Shown here: piece after piece, positions 15,147 through 24,874 of the stretch
Layout: each line of letters starts with the position of its first letter
Position numbering within the stretch: position 1 is the stretch's first letter
Assembly (NCBI RefSeq): GCF_023195535.1
Contig: NZ_JALPNF010000005.1
Location: forward strand, 186,001-250,000
Reading direction: 5' to 3'
Source of the DNA: Sphingomonas faeni
GTDB lineage: Bacteria > Pseudomonadota > Alphaproteobacteria > Sphingomonadales > Sphingomonadaceae
DNA: 64,000 bases
The notes under the pieces: model-generated
Seen by the model: the letters and a program-made list of their open reading frames with translations, nothing else
What the model was told of the DNA's origin: nothing
Database searches by the model: none
Made by a program: the position numbers and the translations under genes

Positions 15147-15992
15147 ATGACCGTCAATCCTATCACTACCGGCCGGATCCAGTCCGCGATCGCGCTTGCG
15201 AGCAGCAAGACGGGCGTGGATTTCGATTATCTGCTGGGCCAGGCGAAGCTCGAGAGCGGGCTCAACGCCAATGCCAAGGCCGGCACGTCGAGCGCATCCG
15301 GCCTCTATCAGTTCATCGAACAGAGCTGGCTCTCGGTCGTCAAGAAGCATGGTGCCGAGCACGGCATGGCCTGGGCCGCGAACAGCATCGGCCAGTCGTC
15401 GAGCGGCCGTCTCTCGGTCGGCGACGCCGGCACCAAGGCGGCGATCCTCGCGCTGCGCAACGATCCAAACGCCGCCTCGCTGATGGCCGCCGAATATGCC
15501 TCGGACAACAAGGCCTCGCTCGAAGGCACGTTGAACCGCCCCGCGTCGGGCACCGATCTCTACATGGCGCATTTCATGGGCCTCGGCGGCGCGACCAAGT
15601 TCCTGAAGACGATGCAGGCCAACCCGCAGGCGAGCGGCGCCGCGCTGTTCCCCGCCGCCGCGCGCGCGAACCACAATGTCTTCTACGATTCGAACAACCA
15701 GCCGCGCACGCTCTCGGCGATCTACGACCGGTTCGCCGACAAGCTCGGTGGCGCCGCCGCAGGGGCAAGCGCCACCGCAACGCCCACCAACTTCGCGTCG
15801 CAGGCGCTCGAACTGGGGGGCAGCACGGTCATCACCGGCAGCAACGAAAGCGCCGAAGACGCACTTGCCTGGGCCACGACGGCGATGGGCAAGTTCACGG
15901 GCCGGACAACGCAGGCCGCCGCCAGCATCCTCCGCCCGACCCCCGACACCGCGCGGCTCGCGTACATGATGCTCGCACGGTTGGGCGGCTAA
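15147..15992 (+). CDS. SLT-domain lytic transglycosylase, flagellum-associated
   Basis: Lytic transglycosylases cut peptidoglycan glycan strands. The 281-residue protein has a soluble lytic transglycosylase domain from about residue 10. It contains LLGQAKLESGLNANAKAGTS with the catalytic Glu in LESGLN, followed by SASGLYQFIEQSW and later DLYMAHFMGLGGATKFL. No clear Sec signal is seen, which suggests export by the flagellar apparatus or a non-classical route. Placement three bases before flhA under a sigma-54 promoter, together with an FlgJ that lacks its muramidase domain, makes it the likely rod-passage enzyme, as SltF is in Rhodobacter. Confidence 0.85.
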   Translation: MTVNPITTGRIQSAIALASSKTGVDFDYLLGQAKLESGLNANAKAGTSSASGLYQFIEQSWLSVVKKHGAEHGMAWAANSIGQSSSGRLSVGDAGTKAAILALRNDPNAASLMAAEYASDNKASLEGTLNRPASGTDLYMAHFMGLGGATKFLKTMQANPQASGAALFPAAARANHNVFYDSNNQPRTLSAIYDRFADKLGGAAAGASATATPTNFASQALELGGSTVITGSNESAEDALAWATTAMGKFTGRTTQAAASILRPTPDTARLAYMMLARLGG

Positions 15993-15995
15993 GCG

Positions 15996-18056
15996 ATGAA
16001 CCGCATCCTCTCCAACGCCAGGGCATCGGTCCTGCCGCTCGCGATCCTGCTGCTCGTGCTCGTCATGGTCGTGCCGATCCCGGCGTTCATGCTCGACATC
16101 TTCTTCGTGGCGAACATCGCGATCAGCTTGGCCGTGCTGATGGTCGCGCTCAACGCGCAGAAACCGCTCGATTTCTCCGCCTTCCCGACCGTCCTCCTGT
16201 TCGCCACGCTGTTCCGTCTCGGCCTGAACGTAGCCTCCACCCGCATCGTGCTGGTCCACGGCCATGAGGGCGAGGCCGCGGCGGGCCACGTCATCGAGGC
16301 GTTCGGCACGTTCCTGATCGGCGGCGATTACGTCGTCGGCATCTTCGTCTTCGCGATCCTGATGATCATCAACATGATCGTCGTCACCAAGGGCGCCGGC
16401 CGCGTGTCCGAAGTCAGCGCGCGCTTCACGCTCGACGCGCTGCCCGGCAAGCAGATGGCGATCGACGCCGACCTCAACGCCGGCCTGATCACCCCCGACG
16501 AAGCCAAGGCGCGCCGCGTCGAAGTCTCGACCGAGGCCGATTTCTACGGCTCGATGGATGGTTCGTCGAAGTTCGTGAAGGGCGATGCGGTTGCGGCGAT
16601 GCTGATCCTCGCCGCCAACATCATCGGCGGCCTGATCCTCGGGCCCGTCAGCCACGGCATGACGATCGCCGATGCGGCGCACAACTACATCCTGCTCGCG
16701 ATCGGCGACGCGCTCGTCGCGCAGCTGCCGAGCCTGATGCTGTCGATCGCCGCCGCCTCGATCGTCACCCGCGTCACCTCCGACAAGGACCTTGCCGGCC
16801 AGATCGGCGGCCAGTTCGGGTCGCCCCGCACCTGGACGCCGGTCGCGGTCATCCTCGCGCTGCTCGGCATTTTGCCCGGCATGCCGCACATGGTGATCCT
16901 GCCCGCCGCCGCGATCGCCGGGTTCGCCGCGTGGAAACTGCGCCAGATCGAACTGCGCCCCGCCCCCGTCGTGGTCGTGCCCGTCGAGACGATCGACCAG
17001 TCGAAGATCGGCTGGGAGGAAGTCACCGACGGGATGCAGGTCAATCTCGACATCGGCTACGGCCTGGTGCCGCTCGCCGACGAGCGTCGCGGGTCGCCGC
17101 TGATGAGCCGGATCACCGGCGTCCGCCGCCAGCTGTCGAAGGAACTCGGCTTCGTCGTGCCGCAGGTCCGCGTCCGCGACGACATCAATTTGGCGCCCTA
17201 CGTCTACCGCATCCTCGTCAACGGCGTCGTCGTCGGCGAGGACACCGTGTCGCCCGACGAGATGCTCGCGCTCGACACCGGCCAAGCATTCGGCGACCTG
17301 TTCGGCAAGAAGGTCAAGGACCCCACCTTCGGGCTCGACGCGACCTGGGTCGATGCGAGCGACGCCGATGCCGCGACCGGAGCGGGCTATCTCGTGGTCG
17401 ATCCCGGCACCGTGATGGCGACGCACCTCAACCACCTGCTCGGCCAGAACGCGTCCGAGCTGCTCGGCCAGGACGAAGTCCAGGCGCTGCTCGACGGCCT
17501 GAAGGAGCGTGCTGCACAGCTTGTCGCCGCGCTCGCACCGCTGCCGATCACGACGCTCACTCAGGTCCTCAAGGGACTGCTCGCGGAGCACGTCCCGCTC
17601 AAGGAATTCCGTCGCATCGCCGGGGCCATCGCGGTCGCGGCGCAGCGCACGCAGGATGCCGAGGAGCTCATCGAGACGATCCGTCCTGAGCTCGGCGCGC
17701 TCATCATCCAGAAACTGTGCGGCGTGCGCGAACCGCTGCGCGTCATGACGTTGGAGGGTCAATTGGAAGGTCTGCTCGGCCAGGCGATACGCGCCGATCA
17801 ATCGCGCCGCCACGTCATCGAACCCGATCTCGGCCGCCGCATCGTCGAGGCGCTGCAACGCGCCGCCGAACCGCTGATCGCCGAGGCGAAACCGTTCGCG
17901 CTGGTCGTCCAGCCGGCCATCCGGATCGCCATTCGCAAGCTGGTGCGGACCTGCCTGCCAGATACGCCGGTGCTGTCGTTCTTCGAGGTGCCCGAGGAAA
18001 AGGCGGTCGAGGTCGTCGCGGTGATCGGCGCGTCCCAGCAGGCGCTCGCGGCATGA
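15996..18056 (+). CDS. flhA: Flagellar export gate protein FlhA
   Basis: FlhA is the large membrane component of the flagellar type III export gate. The 686 residues match the family. The N-terminal half has the expected multi-helix region (VLPLAILLLVLVMVVPIPAF, FAILMIINMIVVTKGAGRVS) and the conserved loop AEVSARFTLDALPGKQMAID-type stretch (here VSARFTLDALPGKQMAIDAD). The soluble C-terminal half carries LGFVVPQVRVRDDINLAPYV. It is co-transcribed with the transglycosylase upstream and overlaps fliA by four bases. Confidence 0.97.
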   Translation: MNRILSNARASVLPLAILLLVLVMVVPIPAFMLDIFFVANIAISLAVLMVALNAQKPLDFSAFPTVLLFATLFRLGLNVASTRIVLVHGHEGEAAAGHVIEAFGTFLIGGDYVVGIFVFAILMIINMIVVTKGAGRVSEVSARFTLDALPGKQMAIDADLNAGLITPDEAKARRVEVSTEADFYGSMDGSSKFVKGDAVAAMLILAANIIGGLILGPVSHGMTIADAAHNYILLAIGDALVAQLPSLMLSIAAASIVTRVTSDKDLAGQIGGQFGSPRTWTPVAVILALLGILPGMPHMVILPAAAIAGFAAWKLRQIELRPAPVVVVPVETIDQSKIGWEEVTDGMQVNLDIGYGLVPLADERRGSPLMSRITGVRRQLSKELGFVVPQVRVRDDINLAPYVYRILVNGVVVGEDTVSPDEMLALDTGQAFGDLFGKKVKDPTFGLDATWVDASDADAATGAGYLVVDPGTVMATHLNHLLGQNASELLGQDEVQALLDGLKERAAQLVAALAPLPITTLTQVLKGLLAEHVPLKEFRRIAGAIAVAAQRTQDAEELIETIRPELGALIIQKLCGVREPLRVMTLEGQLEGLLGQAIRADQSRRHVIEPDLGRRIVEALQRAAEPLIAEAKPFALVVQPAIRIAIRKLVRTCLPDTPVLSFFEVPEEKAVEVVAVIGASQQALAA

Positions 18057-18817
18057 GCGCGCTCCCGATGCGCGGCGCCTTCGCCGATGCCCAGCCTTTC
18101 ACGGGCCAGCCGCTCACCTACCGCCCGCATCAACGCCCTGGCGGCGACGTGGACCAGCTCGTGAAACAGCACCTCCCGCTGGTCCGCCGGATCGCGTGGC
18201 ACGTCCATGGCAGCATGAGCAGCAGCGTCGAGGTCGAGGATCTGATCCAGGTCGGCCTGGTCGCGCTGGTCGAGGCCGCCGCGAATTTCGACGAGCGGGG
18301 GATGCCGTTCAAGACCTACCTGATCACGCGCCTGCGCGGCAGCATGATCGACGAACTGCGCCGCCAGGCAACGAGCACGCGCGGCGCGATGCGTCGCCGC
18401 CGCCAATATGCCGAGGCGATCTCGACGCTGACCGCCCGCACGGGCAAGGCACCCGGAGAAGACATGATCGCAGAGCATATCGGCGTGACGATCGAGAAAC
18501 TCCGCACCGACTACGTCACCGCCGATGCGCTCCGCTTCGACTCGATCGACGAGATGTACGCCGACGACCTGCCGTGGTTCGCCGACGACACGCCCGACGC
18601 GTTCGAGCAACTCGCCGACAGCGACATGCGCGAAGCCCTGATCAAGGCGATCACCGCACTCCCCGAACGCGAAGCGCAAGTGATTCAGCTTTACTATGTC
18701 GAGGAACTCAATCTCGAAGAGATCGGCGAAGTCTTCGGCGTAGGCTCGGCACGGGTCTGCCAGATAAAAGCGTCGGCGCACGCAAAGTTGAAGAAGGCTC
18801 TGGCCCGCGCGGCTTGA
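18053..18817 (+). CDS. fliA: Flagellar sigma factor FliA (sigma-28)
   Basis: FliA directs late flagellar transcription. The ATG at 18053 overlaps the flhA stop and gives 254 residues. Region 2 is seen in DLIQVGLVALVEAAANFDER and TYLITRLRGSMIDELRRQ. Region 3 is around AEHIGVTIEKLRTDY. Region 4 is ALPEREAQVIQLYYVEELNL and EEIGEVFGVGSARVCQIKAS. Position behind flhA under a sigma-54 promoter makes FliA a product of the sigma-54 class of genes. An ATG at 18068 is an alternative start. Confidence 0.94.
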   Translation: MSALPMRGAFADAQPFTGQPLTYRPHQRPGGDVDQLVKQHLPLVRRIAWHVHGSMSSSVEVEDLIQVGLVALVEAAANFDERGMPFKTYLITRLRGSMIDELRRQATSTRGAMRRRRQYAEAISTLTARTGKAPGEDMIAEHIGVTIEKLRTDYVTADALRFDSIDEMYADDLPWFADDTPDAFEQLADSDMREALIKAITALPEREAQVIQLYYVEELNLEEIGEVFGVGSARVCQIKASAHAKLKKALARAA

Positions 18818-18827
18818 GAGCGCGGCG

Positions 18828-19814
18828 CTAGAGTTCGGGCTGAACGCGGAGGTCGTCGTCGCGGTGGGGGTGAGACACGCGTATCCGGGGCACGCCGTCG
18901 TGCAGCGTCGCGGTGGGAGCACCAAGGACCATCAGCCGCGCGCGCAGGCTCGCCTGGAGGAAGATCGTTTCGGCGGCCAGGAAGCGCCGCGGCGTAGTGC
19001 CGAGAAACGTCCCGGCATCACGCAGAAAATGTGACGCGTCGAAATAGCTGCTGTCTATCTGCGAATAATCTCCAAGCCCCCCGTCGCGGATCAACCCGAT
19101 GAACGACCGCAGGAACCGCGCACGGCGCAGCAACATCTTGGGCGGCATGCCGAAATACCGCGTCGCCACGCGCCGCAATTCGTGGGTCGGCACCTCCAGG
19201 CGCTCGGCAACATCCTTCATTTCGACCACGCCATCGGTAATCGTCAGCGCGGTGAAGGCCCGGATCAGGCGCTCGCGCGGGTTCGAGGTCGCAAACAATG
19301 GTGCAAGCATGTCGTCGAGCAACGGCTTGATCGATGTCTCGTCGTCCAGAACGTCGAGCCCCTCACGCAGCCGTTCCACGAAATCTGCGCCGAGCAACGC
19401 ACTCGCCGGGACGACGCGATTATGAAAATCGCCCGCATGGCGCTGCGTCATACGGGCCCAGCCAAGCGCACTTATGCCGATCCCCACGGCGATCCCGCCA
19501 TGAGTCACCGTTCGGAATGCGCGACTGGTCGGTCCATAAAGACTGACCGGATCGAGGGGCCCGAACCGATGATTGCCCAGGGAAACGGTGATCGGACCGG
19601 CATCGAGCACGATCGAAAGCATCGGGGGCGACGGCAGATACCAGTTGACCATCGCGGCCCGGTCTTCCGCCGCATAGATCGCATAACCGGTTATGCATTC
19701 GGCGAGCGCTCGATCCGGCGCCTCGTAGCGGACATGGAGCCCAGCGGGCATGTCGAACATCGATGCGGGCACACCATGCTTGTGCGCTCCGCCGCCGAAT
19801 TGTGCCGCCTTCAT
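18828..19814 (-). CDS. AraC-family transcriptional regulator
   Basis: This 328-residue protein has an N-terminal sensing part (about 20-180) and a C-terminal AraC-type DNA-binding domain. Two helix-turn-helix units are visible in MKDVAERLEVPTHELRRVAT, then RYFGMPPKMLLRRARFLRSF, and the second-repeat DASHFLRDAGTFLGTTPRRF. The YFGMPPKMLLRRARF form is common in sphingomonad regulators. The ligand is unknown. It is convergent with fliA across ten bases, and nothing in its surroundings names a target. Confidence 0.85.
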   Translation of the reverse strand: MKAAQFGGGAHKHGVPASMFDMPAGLHVRYEAPDRALAECITGYAIYAAEDRAAMVNWYLPSPPMLSIVLDAGPITVSLGNHRFGPLDPVSLYGPTSRAFRTVTHGGIAVGIGISALGWARMTQRHAGDFHNRVVPASALLGADFVERLREGLDVLDDETSIKPLLDDMLAPLFATSNPRERLIRAFTALTITDGVVEMKDVAERLEVPTHELRRVATRYFGMPPKMLLRRARFLRSFIGLIRDGGLGDYSQIDSSYFDASHFLRDAGTFLGTTPRRFLAAETIFLQASLRARLMVLGAPTATLHDGVPRIRVSHPHRDDDLRVQPEL

Positions 19815-20155
19815 GCGCCCGGCCTTAGCATAAGTTGTAGAACCTCATGATGTGCGGTTCGCACGGTGCCACACGACGGGCAATTAAAAACCCGCAGGTC
19901 AAGCACTTGGCAACCCTATTATGGAGAAAATACAGTGCATCTCCCCCCACGACCACACGAAGCCGCCCCCTCGGAAGCCTCTGACAACACCTCTATGCGG
20001 CAGGTGCGAAAGATTAGATACGCCATCGTTACAACACCTATCTTGGGCATCGCCAGATTCGTTCGCATGACTGCTTGAAATCAACGTCTTTTGTCTTGCT
20101 GCACTGCCGCAGGAAGAACTTCGCACGCCGAACGACAACGCCAGGACACGCCATA
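19815..20155. other. Intergenic region without a convincing gene
   Basis: This 341-base gap lies between the AraC gene start and the rlpA end and has lower G+C than its surroundings. A 47-codon frame from a GTG at 19935, with GGAG upstream, ends at 20078, but its product has no recognisable features and I do not call it. No RNA fold or strong terminator was seen. Confidence 0.5.
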
Positions 20156-20725
20156 TCAGAAACCGGCGGCAGTGAGTTGCGATCGTAGGTCGAGCCGTTC
20201 GCGGTCGGAAACCGGCGGCAGCGTCACTGCGGGCTTTCCCTTGCGCAGGCGCGCGCGATCGGCCTCGGTCGGTTCGACGCGGCGCACGCGAACGGCAGCA
20301 GGACCGGCGGCCCGGATACCGAGGCGGGTCGCAGCCCCCCGAGACAGGTCGATTATGCGCGCGCGACCGGCAAACGGCCCTCGATCGTTGATCCGTACGA
20401 TGATCCGTCGCCCGGTATCGAGCGCGGTGACCTCGACATAGGTCGGCAAAGGCAGCGTCGTATGCGCCGCCGTGACCCAATCGGGACGGAAGCGTTCGCC
20501 GTTCGCCGTGCGATTGCCGGATTCCGATCCGTACCAACTGGCATATCCGAGCACGTCGTATCGCGCGTCGGCGGCGGGCACGAAGGTCGTTCCCCGGACG
20601 CGATAGGGGGCACCGAGCTTGACGGGCGTATCGCTGACTGGCCGAAACTTGCCACCGGCGCATCCCGTTATCATCACCAGCAGCAGCCCCGTAGCGAGGA
20701 GGCGGGATATCGAAACCTTCAGCAT
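20156..20725 (-). CDS. rlpA: RlpA-like septal lytic transglycosylase lipoprotein
   Basis: RlpA-type proteins are outer-membrane lipoproteins with a double-psi beta-barrel that cleaves denuded glycan strands in some species. The start at 20725 gives a lipoprotein signal, MLKVSISRLLATGLLLVMIT, with the lipobox ITGC. The barrel has YASWYGSESGNRTANGERF and VRINDRGPFAGRARIIDLSR, the classical RlpA blocks. The 189-residue product lacks the C-terminal SPOR domain of the E. coli protein. A SleB-type wall hydrolase lies directly upstream on the same strand. Confidence 0.88.
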   Translation of the reverse strand: MLKVSISRLLATGLLLVMITGCAGGKFRPVSDTPVKLGAPYRVRGTTFVPAADARYDVLGYASWYGSESGNRTANGERFRPDWVTAAHTTLPLPTYVEVTALDTGRRIIVRINDRGPFAGRARIIDLSRGAATRLGIRAAGPAAVRVRRVEPTEADRARLRKGKPAVTLPPVSDRERLDLRSQLTAAGF

Positions 20726-20789
20726 GTCGGATCCTGTCTGACCGTCACGTCTTATGTACCATCGCAGCGGCGACACGACGACCGCAGCG

Positions 20790-21464
20790 TCATCGCCGTT
20801 GATAGAAGATATGCGAATCGACCGTCGCGACCTTGACCAGCGACGCTCGCCAATACGGCACCATCCAGTCGGTGTGGTAGTGCGTCGCCCGACCGACCGG
20901 CGCGTAGACATACCCGCTCAGGGCGCGACGAGCAGCGCGCCTTGCCTGTGCCCATCCATCATGCTCGGGCCGGCGCAATTGCGATCCGTCACAGGAGAAG
21001 GAGAACTGGCACCCGGTCTTGCGGTTCGCGCCCTGATACACGACGCCGCACACGGTCTTGGGAAATCCCGGCGCGCCGACACGGTTGAGGACGACCTGGA
21101 TCACCGCGCGCTGCCCGTCGCGATCGTTGCCGGCTTCGTACAGCGCGACCGTCGCGAGGCATTCGGTCGCCTGCTCCCGCGCGGCGGGGCCACCCTTGAA
21201 ACGGAACCGCCCCGCGAAGCGGCGCTTCCGCGTCGCAATCGGGACCAGCGCATTAGATGCCCGGGCCTGCGCCATCGTCAGGCGTTGCGGCCGTCGCTGG
21301 TCTCGAGTCGCCGCCGACCATGGCAGGTCGGTGAGCGAGCCGAAGATCGCTGCGCCCAGGACGACGACACCGAGCAGCAACAGCCAATGTTCAGATGACG
21401 GGGTCCGCCGCGTTCCTCGCCCCCGCGAGCGCGAAGGCGAGGATTTAGCGCGTCGCTTCGTCAT
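20790..21464 (-). CDS. SleB/CwlJ-type cell wall hydrolase
   Basis: The 224-residue protein has a basic cytoplasmic tail, one membrane anchor (about 27-45, WLLLLGVVVLGAAIFGSL) and a C-terminal Hydrolase_2 domain. That domain holds the family blocks ECLATVALYEAGNDRDGQRA, VIQVVLNRVGAPGFPKTVCG and CQFSFSCDG, and ends ATHYHTDWMVPYW. The Glu in LYEAGND is the probable catalytic residue. In Bacillus such enzymes open the spore cortex; proteobacterial members act on the vegetative wall. It probably shares a transcript with rlpA 64 bases downstream. Confidence 0.87.
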   Translation of the reverse strand: MTKRRAKSSPSRSRGRGTRRTPSSEHWLLLLGVVVLGAAIFGSLTDLPWSAATRDQRRPQRLTMAQARASNALVPIATRKRRFAGRFRFKGGPAAREQATECLATVALYEAGNDRDGQRAVIQVVLNRVGAPGFPKTVCGVVYQGANRKTGCQFSFSCDGSQLRRPEHDGWAQARRAARRALSGYVYAPVGRATHYHTDWMVPYWRASLVKVATVDSHIFYQRR

Positions 21465-21632
21465 TCCGCCTGTGTATCGAGGAAGCTGGCTCAGGCCAAC
21501 CGGGTAGCCCCGACGTTAGGCGCGCTGTCGAGACCGCGGATGCACTACGCGTTACGGGCAACTCCGGTCGTTCAAGCGTTTGCCATTGCGCAACGGCCCT
21601 GTCGCTGGCCATAATAGTCGAGGAGGGCAAGC

Positions 21633-23120
21633 GTGACCGACACCATCATCCTGGCGATCGACCAGGGCACGACTTCGACCCGCAGCATGACGTTCGGCAC
21701 CGACGGCGTCCCCCGCCAGACGGTACGCCGCGAATTCGCCCAGCATTATCCGCAATCGGGCTGGGTCGAGCATGACCCGGAGGACATCTGGCGCGACACC
21801 GTCGCAACCTTGAAAGAGGCGGCTGAAGCGGACGGCGGCAAGGTTGCCGCGATCGGCATCACCAACCAGCGCGAGACGGTGGTGGTATGGGACCGCAAGA
21901 CCGGCAAGCCCGTCCACAACGCGATCGTCTGGCAGGATCGCCGTACCGCCAGGCTCTGCGCGCACCTGAAGGCGGACGGCAACGAACCGCTGGTACGCGA
22001 GCGGACCGGGCTGATCCTCGATCCCTATTTCTCGGGTACCAAGCTCAAATGGATCCTCGACAATGTCGACGGTGTCCGGGCCCGCGCCGACAAGGGCGAA
22101 CTTGCCTTCGGCACGATCGACAGCTTCCTCCTCTGGCGGCTGACCGGCGGCAAGGTTCATGCGACCGACGCGTCGAACGCCTCGCGCACGTTGCTGTTCG
22201 ACATCCACAAGGGCGCATGGGACACCGACATGCTGCGGATGCTGGACATCCCGGAAAGCCTGTTGCCCGAGGTCAAGAACAACAGCACGATCTTCGGCGA
22301 GACCACTGCCGACCTACTCGGCACGTCCGTGCCGATCGGCGGGATGGCGGGCGACCAGCAAGCGGCGATTGTAGGCCAGGCCTGTTTTCAGCGCGGCGAC
22401 GCCAAGTCGACCTACGGCACCGGCTGCTTCGTGCTGCTCAACACCGGCAAGGACGCGGTGACCAGCAAGAACGGCATGCTCACCACGATCGCCTATCAGC
22501 TCGACGGCGAGATCACCTATGCGCTCGAAGGCTCGATCTTCGTTGCGGGCGCGGCGGTGAAGTGGCTGCGCGACGGGCTCGGCCTGATCAATCAGGCGTC
22601 CGACACAAACGACATGGCGACCAAGCTCGACGGGAACGACGGCGTCTACATGGTGCCGGCGTTCGTCGGCCTCGGCGCACCGCACTGGGACCCCGACGCG
22701 CGCGCGAGCATCACCGGGCTCACCTTCGCCGCGACCGGATCGCACATCGCCCGCGCCGCGCTCGAATCGGTCGCCTACCAGACCGCCGATTTGATGAACG
22801 CGATGGTCGCCGATGGTGCGCGCGACGCCCGCCAGATCCGTGTCGACGGCGGCATGGCGGCGAACGACTGGTTCTGCCAGTTTCTCGCGGACATGCTCGA
22901 TACCGACGTCGTTCGGCCCGCAAATATCGAAACGACGGCGGCGGGTGCGGCGTTTCTCGCCGGCATGGCGATCGGAGTCTGGAACGGTCCCGACGACATC
23001 GCCAATGCGTGGAAAGAGGACCGCGTGTTCAACCCGGCGATAACCGCCGACGCACGCACGCTCCTGATGGCGGGGTGGCAGGAGGCGATCGATCGGACGA
23101 GCGCCAGGACGAAATCCTGA
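21633..23120 (+). CDS. glpK: Glycerol kinase GlpK
   Basis: GlpK phosphorylates glycerol to glycerol-3-phosphate with ATP in the cytoplasm. The 495-residue protein has the FGGY N-terminal ATP site ([17 protein letters not shown]) and the substrate region [12 protein letters not shown]. The family signatures [20 protein letters not shown] and [13 protein letters not shown] are present, and the second domain has [18 protein letters not shown]. The start is a GTG with GAGGAGG six bases upstream. No glpF, glpD or glpR lies beside it, so it stands alone here. Confidence 0.96.
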   Translation: MTDTIILAIDQGTTSTRSMTFGTDGVPRQTVRREFAQHYPQSGWVEHDPEDIWRDTVATLKEAAEADGGKVAAIGITNQRETVVVWDRKTGKPVHNAIVWQDRRTARLCAHLKADGNEPLVRERTGLILDPYFSGTKLKWILDNVDGVRARADKGELAFGTIDSFLLWRLTGGKVHATDASNASRTLLFDIHKGAWDTDMLRMLDIPESLLPEVKNNSTIFGETTADLLGTSVPIGGMAGDQQAAIVGQACFQRGDAKSTYGTGCFVLLNTGKDAVTSKNGMLTTIAYQLDGEITYALEGSIFVAGAAVKWLRDGLGLINQASDTNDMATKLDGNDGVYMVPAFVGLGAPHWDPDARASITGLTFAATGSHIARAALESVAYQTADLMNAMVADGARDARQIRVDGGMAANDWFCQFLADMLDTDVVRPANIETTAAGAAFLAGMAIGVWNGPDDIANAWKEDRVFNPAITADARTLLMAGWQEAIDRTSARTKS

Positions 23121-23245
23121 CCGGTCACCGCCGTTGGCCCGCCGCGATGATGCGGCCCCGCCAGACCCGGTCGACGCCGACCGCGCTGTAAAATTCCTGT
23201 TCGATCGCTAAAGACCATAGCGGGATCAGGAATTTGGTTGGACAC

Positions 23246-23584
23246 ATGGCGCGCAAGCATTCGAGACACGGCCCCTATGACGATCCGGATCGTGGAGATC
23301 CGGTGCCGGCCGTCGCGGTACAATGCTGGCTTTGCGGCCGGCCGACCGGCGAGACCATCGTCTGGCATCATCCCGTTCCCAAAAGCCGGGGCGGCCGCGA
23401 TGTCGTCCCCATGCATCCGATCTGCCAGCAGACGTTGACGGCCAATTTTACCAATTCCGAGCTTCAGCGCTATGGGATGGACGTCGAAAGCATCCTTGCA
23501 CATGCCGCAGTGCGCAAGTTCGTCGATTGGGTCGCGAACAAGGACCCGGACTTCACCGCGAGCACGACAAAGAAACAGCGCTGA
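23246..23584 (+). CDS. HNH-motif protein (putative nuclease)
   Basis: This 112-residue protein has a CxxC pair (Cys27, Cys30), then VWHHPVPKSRGG with tandem histidines at 41-42, then HPIC (His57, Cys60). This is the layout of a small treble-clef HNH domain with its structural zinc. The rest (about 65-105) is a helical tail ending in a basic stretch. HNH proteins of this size in sphingomonads are usually annotated only as endonucleases; the substrate is unknown and no restriction partner is nearby. The ATG at 23246 is preferred, but an in-frame TTG at 23234 has AGGA a few bases before it. Confidence 0.72.
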   Translation: MARKHSRHGPYDDPDRGDPVPAVAVQCWLCGRPTGETIVWHHPVPKSRGGRDVVPMHPICQQTLTANFTNSELQRYGMDVESILAHAAVRKFVDWVANKDPDFTASTTKKQR

Positions 23585-23847
23585 CGATCGTCTCGACGCG
23601 GTGATCGCGCGCATGGGTGCGCGCCGAAGCTACCCTCATGGGTAGATTGTGACGTGGTGGATCTTGTCCCTTGGCCGACTGCCACTCGGCCAGTGCGACC
23701 GAGCGGCCTTATCAGCGGGCCCGCGGGTGGCACCATTCGGAATGTCGGCGAAACCCAACCTTAGCGATGACCCTGAACTCCGCATAACAACCATGTTCAG
23801 GCGGCGTGTCGACCCTTCCGGATAGTCTCCCATCCAGGAGAATAGAC

Positions 23848-23964
23848 ATGTTGAAGATCGCACTTACCATCGTCCTCATAATATGGGGAGGATCGCTCGC
23901 CGTGGGTTGCATCATGTTCATCGCGAGCCGTCTTTCGAAGCGCGTCCGTAAAGGCCTGGGCTGA
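23848..23964 (+). CDS. 38-residue single-span membrane peptide
   Basis: A start ATG with a perfect AGGAG seven bases before it opens a 38-codon frame. The product is MLKIALTIVLIIWGGSLAVG followed by a short hydrophobic stretch and a basic tail (SRLSKRVRKGLG). One membrane helix of about 22 residues with a positive C-terminus predicts N-out topology. I do not recognise a family. The clean ribosome site and composition make translation likely. It stands alone between an HNH gene and the LprI-like gene. Confidence 0.65.
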   Translation: MLKIALTIVLIIWGGSLAVGCIMFIASRLSKRVRKGLG

Positions 23965-24064
23965 CGACGTAATCGGCTAAAACGAAGTCGAGCCGGGATT
24001 AGCGCTCCGTTCATATCGGTGCGGCAATACGGCGGCCAACTGGACATCGACCGACGACGAGGAA

Positions 24065-24874
24065 ATGATGGAGCATCCCCACGAGGCGCGAGACCCGCTG
24101 TCGGCCACCCGACGGGCCGACGTGGCGCACGATCTCGACGCAATTTTCGCGAACCGCCGCGGTACGCCTCCAGCGACCGGCAGAGTTCAGACCGACATCG
24201 TCAAGACGGTGCCGGCTCGGCGGCGGCGATGGTTTGTGCCGACCCTCCTGGGCCTTGGCGTATTTGCGCTGGCGGGCGCATCCGCCGGCGTGGCGCTGTT
24301 CGTAGGCGACGTGTCTCCAAATCAGCCGATCGCGACGACGGCGGCTCGGAAAACCCTGCCCGTGCAAAAGAGCGCCGCCATCCCGCCTTCCCCCGTCGGA
24401 ACCGTCGATGTCGGAACCGTCGATGTCGGAGCCGTCGATACGGCGCAGGCGACTTCGGATACGGCGCCCGCAACGCCGCCCGCCCTGCCCTCGTCGGCAG
24501 CATCGGTTGGACCGGCACCGCCCCCTCTTCGCAAAACCGAGCGTCGCGTCGAGCCCGCCGTGTCGCGTACGCGATCCGACGCCGGCCGCGCGCCGCCGTT
24601 GGCGAACAGCTGTGACGACCTGCAAGACGAGGAGCGCGCATGGTGCCTGCGCCCAAGCCTGTTGGCGGCGCATCGTCAGCTTCGCGCAACCTATAACGCG
24701 GCGCGTCGTGCCGGTGTCGACAGGAACGCCTTGGCGCGCATCCAGGGGCGCTGGACGAACGTGCAGCGACGCGCAACCGACCGCCCGGACGACACGCTGG
24801 ACAGCTATCGCGACTTGCGGCTGCAGCTTCTCGATCTCATCGACGAGCAGCGCTCGGCCGGGAGCGATTGGTGA
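24065..24874 (+). CDS. Membrane-anchored protein with LprI-like C-terminal domain
   Basis: The 269-residue protein starts with about 55 cytoplasmic residues, then has one membrane helix (WFVPTLLGLGVFALAGASAG, about 56-76). A long low-complexity Pro/Ala/Thr linker follows (about 85-175). A C-terminal domain with two cysteines (NSCDDLQDEERAWCLRPSLL) and a helical repeat, AAHRQLRATYNAARRAGVDR, follows. That ending resembles the DUF1311/LprI-type lysozyme inhibitor fold, which is a weak likeness. A second ATG at 24068 has better spacing from the ribosome site. Its stop overlaps the phosphatase start (TGATG), so the two are coupled. Confidence 0.65.
   Translation: MMEHPHEARDPLSATRRADVAHDLDAIFANRRGTPPATGRVQTDIVKTVPARRRRWFVPTLLGLGVFALAGASAGVALFVGDVSPNQPIATTAARKTLPVQKSAAIPPSPVGTVDVGTVDVGAVDTAQATSDTAPATPPALPSSAASVGPAPPPLRKTERRVEPAVSRTRSDAGRAPPLANSCDDLQDEERAWCLRPSLLAAHRQLRATYNAARRAGVDRNALARIQGRWTNVQRRATDRPDDTLDSYRDLRLQLLDLIDEQRSAGSDW
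24395..24439 (+). repeat. Three 15-bp in-frame tandem repeats
   Basis: GTCGGAACCGTCGAT occurs twice and then once as GTCGGAGCCGTCGAT, back to back, in the linker of the LprI-like protein. It encodes VGTVD-VGTVD-VGAVD and can change length by slippage without shifting frame. Confidence 0.9.

Noticed and set aside
15075..17858. A very long open frame antisense to flhA
   Set aside because: It mirrors the flhA codon bias in GC-rich DNA; its product is Asp/Arg/His-rich low complexity without domains, and flhA is certain. Similar antisense frames at 45216-47708 and 1433-3115 were rejected for the same reason.
19935..20078. A 47-codon gene in the gap after the AraC regulator
   Set aside because: GGAG precedes a GTG, but the product is compositionally odd and shows no signal, helix or known motif.
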